Source: CBDUQI01 sp965369325 (lineage in GTDB: Bacteria > Pseudomonadota > Gammaproteobacteria > Steroidobacterales > JBCBZW01). From it: a DNA stretch of 18,373 nucleotides. Each line of letters opens with the position of its first letter. The first letter of the stretch is position 1. Shown piece by piece: positions 1 through 7,398 of the stretch. Position numbers and translations under genes: made by a program. The notes under the pieces are model-generated. The model saw only the letters and a program-made list of their open reading frames with translations, was not told the DNA's origin and did not search any database. Location of the stretch: positions 1 through 18,373 of the forward strand of contig CBDUQI010000110.1 in NCBI GenBank assembly GCA_965369325.1, in the 5' to 3' direction.

Positions 1-882
1 GCCCAGTGCCTGGAACAATCGCGCGTCCGCCGGCATATTCATGTAAGGATCATGCTGCGCCTGCAGCAACAGCGTCGGGCGCGTAACCCGGCTACCGTCC
101 AGCTGATTCCACTGATGTCGCGCTCGCCAGTCCATCCGTACCGGATCCGCCTTCACCGCGGCCTGAACGTAAGCCTGTACCGCCTCCGGCGAGATGCTGC
201 CTGGCACGATGAAGTCTTCGCCGGCGGCCGTCTGGGTGGTTAACCGACGCGGCGGTGCAGCGGTCGGGTTGTCCAACGGCACCGGCTCATCCACATCACG
301 CGGAAACCCGTACAACACCAGGCGCCCAAAAAGATGCGGATATTTTTGGGCTGCGAGCATCGCGACCATCGAGCCATACGACCAACCCAACACCGTCACA
401 TCACTTTGCGCGGGCGGCCCAGTGGTGCCGCCGTGGCGCTGATGTATCCAACGCAGCACGGCCGCCAGATCATCCGCCGCGCGATTAGGGCTCAGCCAAC
501 CGCTGGCATCGCGTGCAGTGTTGCCGTAACCGCGCATATCCAGCGCGTAGACATCATAGCCACGCGCACTCAGCGCGCGCATGATCGACAGATCCTCTTG
601 CGGGGTCGCCAGATCGAAGTCGGGCAGCGCACTCCAGGTGCGCCCGTGCAACAGGAGCACCGGCGGGCGCGCGGGTGTGGGCACGCGCGCCCACAGCGTC
701 AGCGCATGCCCGTCGTCGGCGATCACTTGGTGCGGCGTGGGCCGCCCTGCGCCTGCCGCGTCCGTGGTGCTCACGCTGGCGCACCCCGTCAGCAGCAACA
801 TCGCCACTAAGCACGAGGTTATGGTTAACCGCCACCAGGAGCCGCGAGTGTTTGTTTGGGAAATTATCTGCATGCTGGCCAT
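1..882 (-). CDS. alpha/beta-hydrolase lipoprotein, 3' end cut by the window edge
   Basis: The frame is open from 882 to base 1 (294 codons, no stop), so the C-terminus is missing. The N-terminus has a hydrophobic stretch ending in a lipobox (LLLTGCAS, Cys34), which predicts a lipid-anchored envelope protein. The rest reads as an alpha/beta hydrolase: an LLLHG oxyanion-loop motif, a strand and turn with LDMRGYGNT, the nucleophile elbow GWSYGS (Ser168), and a late QAQHDPYM segment whose Asp278 sits where the acid of the triad is expected. The catalytic His should lie just beyond the edge. An alternative in-frame start is at 873; neither start has a clear ribosome site. The gene is divergent from the FG-GAP gene at 1062, with a 179-bp spacer. 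Substrate is unknown: esterase, lipase-like and peptidase-like roles are all possible. Fold assignment is secure, specificity is not. Confidence 0.85.
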   Translation of the reverse strand, partial: MASMQIISQTNTRGSWWRLTITSCLVAMLLLTGCASVSTTDAAGAGRPTPHQVIADDGHALTLWARVPTPARPPVLLLHGRTWSALPDFDLATPQEDLSIMRALSARGYDVYALDMRGYGNTARDASGWLSPNRAADDLAAVLRWIHQRHGGTTGPPAQSDVTVLGWSYGSMVAMLAAQKYPHLFGRLVLYGFPRDVDEPVPLDNPTAAPPRRLTTQTAAGEDFIVPGSISPEAVQAYVQAAVKADPVRMDWRARHQWNQLDGSRVTRPTLLLQAQHDPYMNMPADARLFQALG

Positions 883-1061
883 AGTATCGGAAGTGACCGC
901 AGGCGCAAGCGGGTGAGCCGCACCGCGCACGCACTTGCACAAAGCTGTGGCGGCCGCCAGCGATAGGCGACGCGCTGATCGCGCATCGAATGTCAATCGA
1001 CGCTACACTTAGCCCATTCAGCGGCCGCATAGAACGGCCGGGCTCATGAGAAGGAGATACC

Positions 1062-3143
1062 ATGAGGAAGCAACGCATTTTTTCGACGTCGACGGTCACA
1101 GCCCATCCAGCGGGCAGGCGGACTGCACTTGCGGCCGCGCTGTCCGCGACGCTTTTGCTGGCGATCCCATCTCACGCGACCAGCCCCAGCTTTACCGACG
1201 TTACCGACAGTGCCGGGCTCGCCTTCAAGTTTCGCCTGGCGCCGGATGCACCGGTCGGACGAATGCATGGCGGCGGTACCATTGCGGACTTTAACAACGA
1301 TGGCTATCCCGATCTTTTCGTCGTCGGCGGTGGCGGTGATGACGGGCTGGCACTGGATGCCTTGTTTATCAATCAGCAGGACGGCACCTTCGCCAACCAG
1401 GCCAACGCCTGGGGCTTGAACGGTGTGTACCGCGGCAATGGCGCCGCGGCGGGTGATTACAACGATGACGGCCACATTGATCTGTACGTCACCAGCATGG
1501 GTGATCTGGACGGGCCGCCACGCAACGGCCAGCATCGTTTGTATCGCAACAACGGTGACAACACGTTTACCAACGTGGCTAATGCGGCGGGCGTGGCCAG
1601 CACGGGCCCCGGCCATGATGGTTACGGTGCCACCTTTGCCGACTACGACCTGGACGGCGACCTGGACCTGTGGGTGGCTGGCTGGCACAGCATCGAGAAC
1701 GGCGTGAACGCCTCGGTCCTGTTTCGTAACGAGGGCGATGGCACGTTTAGCGAGGTGACTGTCGCTGCGGGCGTGCAGGACGATCGGGTGCGCGGTTTCG
1801 CCGGCATCTTTGCCGACATGAACGGCGACCGTTACCCGGAGCTGATGGTCGCAGCCGATTTCAACACCTCCGTGTACTTTGCCAACAACCGCGACGGCTC
1901 ATTCTCTAAGGTGGGCATCTGGAGCGCCAACAAAGTGCACAACGGCATGGGCGCCGCGGTCGGTGACGTCAATCGCGATGGCCGCCTGGACTGGTTCGTC
2001 ACCGCCATCGATCCCTCCTATCAGGGTTTCCAAAAAGATGGCAACCGTATTTATATGAATCAAGGCGAGCATGTGTATCTGGAGTTACCCTCAAGCGACG
2101 CGGCGCCAGATGAATCCGGGGTGAAAGACGGCGGCTGGGGCTGGGGTGGCGCGGCTGTTGATTTCGATCACGATGGGTGGGTGGATCTCGCCAACACCAA
2201 CGGCTGGGCGATCAATCCGGCGTTGGATGATTTTTGCTTGGACTTTGTAACAGGCGCGAAATTTCACGACGACCCCACGCGCCTGTTCCACAACAACGGC
2301 GACGGCAGCTTTACCGAGCGCGCACTCGAGTGGGGCCTGGAGCATCGCCTGCAGGGCCGTGGCCTTTATCAAATGGACTACGATCTGGATGGCGATATGG
2401 ATCTGGTGATTACCGCAAACTCGCTGGAGTGCGCGGTAGCCTCGCAGGCGTTGATCGATCAGGCCGGCGATTTGCATGTTTACCGCAACGATCTGATCGC
2501 CGGCAGCACACCGGCCGACGCGGCTTGGCTGAAGGTGTATCTGGACACCACCGGGTTCGACCACCTTGCCCCACAAGGCCTCGGCGCTATCGTGCGTGTA
2601 ACCCTCGGCAACGAAAACGGCAAACCGCGCCTGGTCAACGTCAACGCCGGCAACAACTATCTGGGCCACGGCGAGGTACTCGCGCACTTCGGCCTGGCCA
2701 GTGCTACGCAGGCGCTGCAGGTTAACGTGGAATGGCAGGACGGGTTTTCCACCCGCCTGACCAACGTGCCAGTGAACCAGGCGATCACTATGCGCCCGCA
2801 GGTCCCACACGTCTCCGGGCAGTGGTTTTCCGGTAACACGGTAAACCTCACCGCGCGCGGTCTGCGTCCGGGCGAGACGGTGTATTTCTTCCGCGGCACC
2901 GGTATCAGCGAAGACGTGCGTTGCTTTGCCCAGTTTGGAGACATCTGCACCGATCTTACCGACGCTGCAGTGACCGGTGTGGCCGTAGTGAACGCCAGCG
3001 GCACCGCCACTGCGAACGTGCAGGTGCCGGGGCTGCCGGCCGGCACCGAGGTCTTCACTCAAGCACTGATCCCCCGTGGCGCGAATGGTGTGGCATCACT
3101 TGCATCGAATGTGGTCACGCGGGTGGTGCAAGAGGCGCCGTAA
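1062..3143 (+). CDS. secreted FG-GAP/VCBS-repeat protein with ASPIC/UnbV domain
   Basis: 693 residues with a very strong ribosome site (AAGGAGATACC directly before the ATG). Residues 1-39 form a Sec signal with a long basic n-region and a hydrophobic core ending SHA|TS. The body is a series of FG-GAP/VCBS calcium-binding blades: ADFNNDGYPDLFV (near residue 75), GDYNDDGHIDLYV, ADYDLDGDLDLWV, ADMNGDRYPELMV, GDVNRDGRLDWFV, VDFDHDGWVDLAN and MDYDLDGDMDLVI. Such repeats build an integrin-alpha-like beta-propeller. Residues about 500-575 match the ASPIC/UnbV domain (GLGAIVRVTL, then HFGLASATQALQVNVEW). A last segment of about 115 residues with two cysteines looks beta-rich and may be an Ig-like domain. 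It resembles CRTAC1-like bacterial proteins. It is probably extracellular and possibly adhesive or ligand-binding; no enzymatic motif is seen. It is transcribed alone and closes with the terminator at 3169. Confidence 0.92.
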   Translation: MRKQRIFSTSTVTAHPAGRRTALAAALSATLLLAIPSHATSPSFTDVTDSAGLAFKFRLAPDAPVGRMHGGGTIADFNNDGYPDLFVVGGGGDDGLALDALFINQQDGTFANQANAWGLNGVYRGNGAAAGDYNDDGHIDLYVTSMGDLDGPPRNGQHRLYRNNGDNTFTNVANAAGVASTGPGHDGYGATFADYDLDGDLDLWVAGWHSIENGVNASVLFRNEGDGTFSEVTVAAGVQDDRVRGFAGIFADMNGDRYPELMVAADFNTSVYFANNRDGSFSKVGIWSANKVHNGMGAAVGDVNRDGRLDWFVTAIDPSYQGFQKDGNRIYMNQGEHVYLELPSSDAAPDESGVKDGGWGWGGAAVDFDHDGWVDLANTNGWAINPALDDFCLDFVTGAKFHDDPTRLFHNNGDGSFTERALEWGLEHRLQGRGLYQMDYDLDGDMDLVITANSLECAVASQALIDQAGDLHVYRNDLIAGSTPADAAWLKVYLDTTGFDHLAPQGLGAIVRVTLGNENGKPRLVNVNAGNNYLGHGEVLAHFGLASATQALQVNVEWQDGFSTRLTNVPVNQAITMRPQVPHVSGQWFSGNTVNLTARGLRPGETVYFFRGTGISEDVRCFAQFGDICTDLTDAAVTGVAVVNASGTATANVQVPGLPAGTEVFTQALIPRGANGVASLASNVVTRVVQEAP

Positions 3144-3168
3144 TTCGCGCGCCGGTCGGTTACCATGC

Positions 3169-3208
3169 ACCGGGTAGTGTCATCGCGCACTGCCCGGTTT
3201 TTCGTTTT
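3169..3208 (+). terminator. intrinsic terminator after the FG-GAP gene
   Basis: An 11-bp stem (ACCGGGTAGTG at 3169-3179 pairing with CACTGCCCGGT at 3188-3198, one G-U pair) has an 8-nt loop and is followed by TTTTTCGTTTT. This is a canonical Rho-independent terminator 25 nt after the FG-GAP stop. It ends only about 14 nt before the decarboxylase ATG at 3222, so it lies inside any leader that arises upstream. Confidence 0.85.
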
Positions 3209-3221
3209 GGGGAAAACGCCT

Positions 3222-4634
3222 ATGGATAAATCAGATTTTCGCCGCTGGGCGCACCGCGCAGCGGACTGGTCGGCGGACTATCTCGACACGGTGGGCGAAC
3301 GCCCGGTCAGGGCCCAGACCGCGCCCGGTGATATTGCCGCCGCCATCGAGCAGAGCCCACCGGAAACCTCCACGCCGATGGAAGATATTTTTGCCGATTT
3401 CGCCGCCACCATCCCCGATGGCATGACCCATTGGCAGCACCCACGGTTCTTCGCCTACTTCCCCTCCAACGCCGCCCCAGCAGCGATTATTGCGGAGCAG
3501 TTGGCAGGCCCGATGGCGGCCCAGTGCATGCTGTGGCAGACCTCGCCCGCCGCGACCGAGCTGGAAGTAAAAATGGTGGACTGGTTGCGCCAGGCGGTCG
3601 GCCTGCCCGAGCAGTTCAAAGGCGTGCTCCAAGACACCGCCAGCACCACCACTCTGTGCGCGATCCTTACCATGCGCGAGCGCGCCCTTGATTGGCAGGG
3701 CAACGAGCAGGGGTTGTTTGGTCAGCGCCCGTTACGCATCTACGCCTCCACCCGAACCCACTCCTCTATCGACAAAGGGATGTGGATCGCTGGGCTGGGA
3801 CAGCAGAACTTGGTAAAGATCGGCACTCGCGATGACTACTCAATGGACGCGCAGCAGTTACGCGAGGCCATTGAGCAAGACCTCGCCGACGGCCTGCAAC
3901 CCGCCGGTGTGGTGATCTGCGTCGGCGGCACTTCCACCGGTGCGACCGACCGCGTACGCGAGCTGTGTGAGATTGCGCGCCATTACAACTTGTACACTCA
4001 CGTGGACGCCGCCTGGGCCGGCTCGGCCATGATCTGCCCGGAGTTCCGCCCATTATGGGATGGGATAGAGTTGGCCGACAGCATCGTGTTCAACCCGCAC
4101 AAGTGGCTGGGCGTGCCCATGGAGTGCTCGGCGCACTTTGTGCGCGATCCAACCTCGTTGGTCCGCACGCTGGCCATCCAACCGGAGTATCTAAAGACCC
4201 ACGGCCAGGACGGCATCATCAATTTCAGCGAGTGGTCGGTACAACTGGGACGCCGCTTTCGCGCGCTGAAGGTGTGGTTCCTAATCCGCGCCTATGGTCT
4301 TTCCGGGCTGCGCGCGCGCATCCGCGATCACATTCGCTGGTCACAGGCACTAGCCGCCCGTCTCCAAGCGGAACCGGACTTTGAGATTGTCACCCAGCCC
4401 ATGCTGTCGCTGTTCTCGTTCCGCTACCGCCCACCCGGCACTGAGGATTTGGACGCGCTGAACCTGCGCCTGGTCAATACGATTAACGATGACGGGCGCA
4501 TATATCTCACCCAGACAAACCACGACGGTGACATCGCGATTCGATTTTCAGCCGGCCAGTTTGATATGCAGGCAAGCGATATTGACATCGCTTTTGAAAC
4601 CATCTGCACGCTGGCGCGCGAACTCACACCCTAA
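3222..4634 (+). CDS. PLP-dependent group II decarboxylase (aromatic amino acid type)
   Basis: 470 residues, the usual length for group II PLP decarboxylases (aromatic-L-amino-acid, tyrosine, tryptophan, glutamate/diaminobutyrate types). Family landmarks appear in order: an N-terminal FRRWAHRAADWSADYLDTV helix; HPRFFAYFPSNAAPAAI; TSPAATELEVKMVDWL; QDTASTTTLCAI, the phosphate-binding loop; THSSIDKG, whose His stacks on PLP; HVDAAWAGSAMICPE, whose Asp binds the pyridine nitrogen; and NPHKWLGVPMECS, whose Lys294 forms the Schiff base. The NPHKW and HVDAAWAGS forms favour the aromatic-amino-acid branch over GadB. The start at 3222 was chosen because the N-terminus then fits the family and a GGGGA purine run lies upstream. 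The in-frame ATG at 3165 is rejected because the upstream terminator would fall inside that extension. The enzyme would release CO2 and an amine in the cytoplasm; the actual substrate cannot be read from sequence. Confidence 0.93.
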   Translation: MDKSDFRRWAHRAADWSADYLDTVGERPVRAQTAPGDIAAAIEQSPPETSTPMEDIFADFAATIPDGMTHWQHPRFFAYFPSNAAPAAIIAEQLAGPMAAQCMLWQTSPAATELEVKMVDWLRQAVGLPEQFKGVLQDTASTTTLCAILTMRERALDWQGNEQGLFGQRPLRIYASTRTHSSIDKGMWIAGLGQQNLVKIGTRDDYSMDAQQLREAIEQDLADGLQPAGVVICVGGTSTGATDRVRELCEIARHYNLYTHVDAAWAGSAMICPEFRPLWDGIELADSIVFNPHKWLGVPMECSAHFVRDPTSLVRTLAIQPEYLKTHGQDGIINFSEWSVQLGRRFRALKVWFLIRAYGLSGLRARIRDHIRWSQALAARLQAEPDFEIVTQPMLSLFSFRYRPPGTEDLDALNLRLVNTINDDGRIYLTQTNHDGDIAIRFSAGQFDMQASDIDIAFETICTLARELTP

Positions 4635-4662
4635 AGAGCGCTCCCCGAGGCCGCTGTTGCTG

Positions 4663-4745
4663 AGATAAACGTCCCGCTCACGTCACTTATAGAATGGGCC
4701 CCTAAAAAATGGGGCTCGTTTATCTGGGGGGGATAGATGATGTGA
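4663..4745 (+). promoter_or_regulatory. nested inverted repeats in the leader of the SARP-like gene
   Basis: AGATAAACG (4663-4671) is perfectly inverted as CGTTTATCT (4717-4725). Between them is a second hairpin, GGGCCCC (4696-4702) with GGGGCTC (4711-4717), around an A-rich loop. The outer arm ends directly before the ribosome site GGGGGGGA (4726-4733). A two-codon ATG-ATG-TGA (4737-4745) overlaps the GTG start at 4742 in another frame. The structure could be an operator pair or an RNA fold controlling translation. This is an inference from geometry only. Confidence 0.35.
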
Positions 4746-5668
4746 GCTGTTTGAATATTCAGCTTATGGACGAGATGCGCGTCAGCAACCAGGACCGACA
4801 GGCAGCTGTATTTACCACGCGAAATTCCCGTAAACTGCTGGCTTACATGGCGTTTTACATCGGACGCGAACTGCCCAGGGGCTCGCTCCCCGCTGTTTTC
4901 TGGCCCGCCATGCCGGCGGGGCGCGCCCGCAGGGCCCTCAACACAGAGTTGTGGCGGTTACGCAATACGCTGCGATCACTGGGCTGCCTACCTGATGCGC
5001 TGATCGAAAGCACCAGTGACATCATAAAACTGCGACTGGACGGCCCGTTGCGCCTGGACGTCGTGGAGTTTTTCCGCGCCACCGACCCGATTATCGATAC
5101 CTCGCCCGACACGTGCGATAACGCGCTGATAACGTCAATCACAGGCGCGCTCGCATGCCACCGTGGCAACTTACTTCCGTGCATCTATGACGACTGGGCG
5201 CTGCTACCGCGCGAGGAGGTGCGTGCGCGGCAGCTGGCCGCACTCCAGTTTTTGCTCGAGGCACAGTTAGCACGCAAGGCCTGGGCGGATGCACTAGCGA
5301 CGGCACATCGCCTGCTAAAACGTGATGAACTTATGGAAGCTGCCCACCGCGCCGCCATGCGCGCCCATCATGAACTGGGCAACCAGGCCTGCGTTGTGAG
5401 ACAGTACGCGCAGTGTGCCCAGGCGTTGCAACGGGAGTTGGACATCGCACCGATGGCGCAAACCACTCGTCTGTACGAAGCGCTACAGCGCGCCGGCGCC
5501 GCGCAAGGTGGCGAACGACGAGAGTTGGCGCAAGCACCGACAGAACGCACTGAGCACCGTATCGAATTGGCCATCGCAAGCCTGGACCGGGCACGCCGCA
5601 CATTGCGCGAAGCGGATCGATGCCTGAGACGGGAGTCGGCGACGCTGGTCCCTATCGCCAAACAATAA
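4742..5668 (+). CDS. SARP-like transcriptional regulator (winged helix + BTAD)
   Basis: 308 residues from the GTG at 4742. Residues about 1-98 look like the OmpR-type winged helix of the AfsR/SARP family: an opening strand CLNIQLMDEMRV, then TRNSRKLLAYMAFY, an LPRGSLPAVFWP turn, ARRALNTELWRLRNTLRSLG (recognition region) and a closing hairpin. Residues about 105-255 form the BTAD helical repeats (DWALLPREEVRARQLAALQF, WADALATAHRLLKRDELMEA, ELGNQACVVRQYAQCAQALQ). A charged, possibly coiled tail follows. There is no NB-ARC ATPase, so it is the short SARP type. The GTG has a strong GGGGGGGA site 8 nt upstream. An in-frame ATG at 4709 would add 11 residues but lies in a hairpin loop and has no ribosome site. 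It heads an apparent operon with the two genes behind it (13-nt gap). Targets are unknown. Confidence 0.85.
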   Translation: MSCLNIQLMDEMRVSNQDRQAAVFTTRNSRKLLAYMAFYIGRELPRGSLPAVFWPAMPAGRARRALNTELWRLRNTLRSLGCLPDALIESTSDIIKLRLDGPLRLDVVEFFRATDPIIDTSPDTCDNALITSITGALACHRGNLLPCIYDDWALLPREEVRARQLAALQFLLEAQLARKAWADALATAHRLLKRDELMEAAHRAAMRAHHELGNQACVVRQYAQCAQALQRELDIAPMAQTTRLYEALQRAGAAQGGERRELAQAPTERTEHRIELAIASLDRARRTLREADRCLRRESATLVPIAKQ

Positions 5669-5681
5669 TCGGGGAGTCTGT

Positions 5682-6044
5682 ATGCCTAAGCCGGTGGTTC
5701 GCTTTGACGTGGGTTGTCGTGATCTTGCGGCCGGGACGCAGTTCTACCAGCAAGTTTTTGGCTGGGAGTTCTGCGAGAACGGTCCGTACTCTTATAATAT
5801 CGTGTGCGGGGCCGAGGGCGGCGCCAAAGGTTCGGTAACCGCCTTGCCGCATGAACCCAATCAGTACGTCATGATCTACATCTCAGTGGATGACGTACCC
5901 GCCACGCTGACTCAGGTGACATCCCACGGGGGTAGCGTGGAGCTGGGGCCGCTGGAAACACCGCAGGGCGGGACCTTTGCCTGGATACGCGATGTTAGTG
6001 GTAACCTTATTGCTGTTACGGACGAACAGGTTGCCGACACATGA
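5682..6044 (+). CDS. VOC-family (glyoxalase/bleomycin-resistance fold) protein
   Basis: 120 residues, one VOC module with two beta-alpha-beta-beta-beta units: VVRFDVGCRDLAAGTQFYQQ with VFGWEF in the first half, and MIYISVDDVPATLTQVTSHG with FAWIRDVSGNLIAVTDE in the second. The FYQQVFGWEF and DVSGNLIAV signatures are typical of the small glyoxalase/dioxygenase-like proteins that work as dimers. The usual first metal-ligand His near the N-terminus is not obvious, so catalysis is uncertain; a binding or sequestering role is possible. The ribosome site GGGGAG precedes the ATG, 13 nt after the SARP stop. The stop overlaps the next start (ATGA), so the two are translationally coupled. Confidence 0.85.
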   Translation: MPKPVVRFDVGCRDLAAGTQFYQQVFGWEFCENGPYSYNIVCGAEGGAKGSVTALPHEPNQYVMIYISVDDVPATLTQVTSHGGSVELGPLETPQGGTFAWIRDVSGNLIAVTDEQVADT

Positions 6045-6475
6045 ACACTGCCCTGCCGGGTACCATTAAGCCACCCCTATGGTTTTGGGTTATCAGTGCG
6101 CTTGGGTTAGCGTGGAATGGTCTCGGGTTGGCCGCCTTCGTGGTGCAAATGGGAATGGACCTGACTGAGTTGCCACAGGCACAACGCGAGTTCCATGAGA
6201 CTACGCCGGTTTGGGCAACGCTGGGGTTCGCCATCGCGGTGTTTGGCGGTGTGTTGGGTTGCATCGCCCTGCTGCTGCGCAAGAGCTGGGCCGTCACCAT
6301 GCTGCTGGTATGTCTGGCCGGCATTGTCGTACAGATATTCCACTCGCTGGTCGTCTCCAATGGCATTGAAGTTTTCGGGCCACAAGGGATTATCCTGCCG
6401 TTAATGACGTTCACGATCGCCGCACTACTCACCTGGTTCGCCTACGTATCGAAAAAACGTGGCTGGATTCACTAA
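6041..6475 (+). CDS. four-helix integral membrane protein, function unknown
   Basis: 144 residues with four hydrophobic helices at about 14-36, 55-79, 84-104 and 116-136. A periplasmic or cytoplasmic loop rich in acidic and polar residues (MDLTELPQAQREFHETTP) separates the first two. The C-terminus is basic (SKKRGWIH), fitting a cytoplasmic end. Similar small proteins (PPLWFWVISALGLAWN start, SNGIEVFGP near the third loop) are common in marine proteobacteria as uncharacterised membrane proteins; this is recalled, not searched. The ATG overlaps the VOC stop by 4 nt, so both are probably made together under the SARP-like regulator. No catalytic motif is visible. Confidence 0.8.
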   Translation: MNTALPGTIKPPLWFWVISALGLAWNGLGLAAFVVQMGMDLTELPQAQREFHETTPVWATLGFAIAVFGGVLGCIALLLRKSWAVTMLLVCLAGIVVQIFHSLVVSNGIEVFGPQGIILPLMTFTIAALLTWFAYVSKKRGWIH

Positions 6476-6586
6476 CGCCTGACCGCGGTCCGCACATTGT
6501 TGCGCGCGGTTACGGTCCACCGCCGACTCGCGACGTGGTAAGGTATCGCGCGGCGTCAGCGGGACGCTTCACCAACGAGCGATGAC

Positions 6587-7057
6587 ATGACATTGAACGA
6601 AACACTCGAGGCCCTGCAGGCGAAAGTGGGCAAAGTGGCGCACACCAGCGACTGGCTGACGCTAGAGCAGCAACGCATTGGGCTATTCGCCGACGCCACT
6701 AACGATCATCAATGGATACATGTCGATCCGCCTCGCGCCAACGCGGAGTCTCCGTACGGCGCGCCCATTGCTCACGGATACTTGGGGCTTTCACTCATGA
6801 GCTACCTGCGCGGGCTGGTGGATGCGGATACTGAGCAATTCCCCGGCGTTAAGAACATCATTAACTATGGCGCCAACAAAGTGCGCTACCCCAACGCCAT
6901 TCGAGTAGGCTCGCGCGTTCGCGCACACTTTGAAGTGCTCAGCGCTGATTTGGTCAAAGGCGATGGTATCCAGCTGGTGGAACGCGGCAGCATGGAAATT
7001 GAAGGGCAGCAGAAGCCTGCCTGCGTCGCCGAAATCATTATGCGGCTGTATTTCTAG
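6587..7057 (+). CDS. MaoC-type hotdog-fold dehydratase / (R)-enoyl-CoA hydratase-like
   Basis: 156 residues, the normal length for single-hotdog MaoC/NodN proteins. The hydratase signature is clear: FADATNDHQWIHVDPPRA, with Asp40 and His45 at the same 5-residue spacing as the catalytic Asp/His of PhaJ-type (R)-specific enoyl-CoA hydratases. It is followed by APIAHGYLGLSLMSYL, the central hotdog helix. The later strands NYGANKVRYPNAIRVGSRVRA complete the fold. It probably hydrates a trans-2-enoyl-CoA in the cytoplasm as a dimer; chain length and pathway are not determinable. It lies 111 bp after the membrane protein gene, so it may have its own promoter. Its ribosome site is weak. No polyhydroxyalkanoate or fatty-acid genes are nearby. 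Confidence 0.9.
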   Translation: MTLNETLEALQAKVGKVAHTSDWLTLEQQRIGLFADATNDHQWIHVDPPRANAESPYGAPIAHGYLGLSLMSYLRGLVDADTEQFPGVKNIINYGANKVRYPNAIRVGSRVRAHFEVLSADLVKGDGIQLVERGSMEIEGQQKPACVAEIIMRLYF

Positions 7058-7090
7058 GCGCTCGTACTGCCGCTAGCCGCTGAGCCCCGC

Positions 7091-7124
7091 AGAATAAAAA
7101 AACCCGGCGCTTCCTGCGCCGGGT
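7091..7124 (-). terminator. intrinsic terminator, oriented for minus-strand transcription
   Basis: A perfect 9-bp stem ACCCGGCGC (7102-7110) / GCGCCGGGT (7116-7124) has a TTCCT loop. On the minus strand it is followed at once by a run of seven T then ATT. On the plus strand it is followed by ATGTAGGGG, which is not a U-tract. It may still help end the MaoC transcript 45 nt upstream, but its form is that of a minus-strand terminator. Confidence 0.7.
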
Positions 7125-7151
7125 ATGTAGGGGACCGTAGTTTCTTTTTTT

Positions 7152-7316
7152 TTAGGCCTTGTGCCCCTTCATGAGGTCGCGCAATTTCTTATTATTCATT
7201 CACACTTTGGCGAGATGATCATTGCCACAGTCTGCTGCACGCTCGGTAAGGTCAATGCACTGACCGTGCCGAAAACGCCCGTACGCGGCATTCTGTAATG
7301 AGAAACGGGCTTTCAT
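7152..7316 (-). other. candidate short minus-strand transcript with two tiny frames
   Basis: Between the CRP-type palindrome and the minus-strand terminator there are two adjacent tiny frames: 38 codons (7316-7200) and, starting immediately after its TGA, 15 codons (7199-7152) reading MNNKKLRDLMKGHKA. The second resembles the first residues of some small helix-turn-helix proteins and then stops, so it could be a relic. Neither has a good ribosome site. A non-coding small RNA of about 200 nt is equally possible, as is chance. Confidence 0.2.
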
Positions 7317-7326
7317 CCATTCAGTT

Positions 7327-7342
7327 TGTGACGATCGTCACA
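7327..7342. promoter_or_regulatory. perfect CRP/Vfr-type palindrome
   Basis: TGTGACGATCGTCACA is a perfect 16-bp palindrome with the TGTGA-N6-TCACA plan of CRP-family sites. On the minus strand it is preceded by AA, as in the consensus AAATGTGA. It lies 185 bp upstream of the sigma-54 promoter GC and only 11 bp upstream of the first minus-strand tiny frame, so either direction could be the target. Confidence 0.55.
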
Positions 7343-7398
7343 TTTGTGGCGCTTCACCCATCTTCATCGTCCTCGCAACACACCGCCGTACGCGCGTC

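Noticed and set aside
1022..1040. CGGCCG...CGGCCG hairpin in the leader of the FG-GAP gene
   Set aside because: Only 6 bp of self-palindromic sequence in GC-rich DNA; it does not involve the ribosome site and is likely chance.
554..1099. 181-codon minus-strand frame across the left divergent spacer
   Set aside because: It overlaps the alpha/beta-hydrolase gene in another frame. The hydrolase frame carries the lipobox, GWSYG and HDPYM motifs.
2091..3062. 323-codon minus-strand frame inside the FG-GAP gene
   Set aside because: A shadow of a GC-rich coding strand. The plus-strand protein has clear calcium-repeat and ASPIC motifs; the minus product has none.
3165..3221. Upstream ATG extending the decarboxylase by 19 residues
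   Set aside because: The extension is exactly the sequence of a strong terminator stem and T-tract, and the family N-terminus fits the ATG at 3222.
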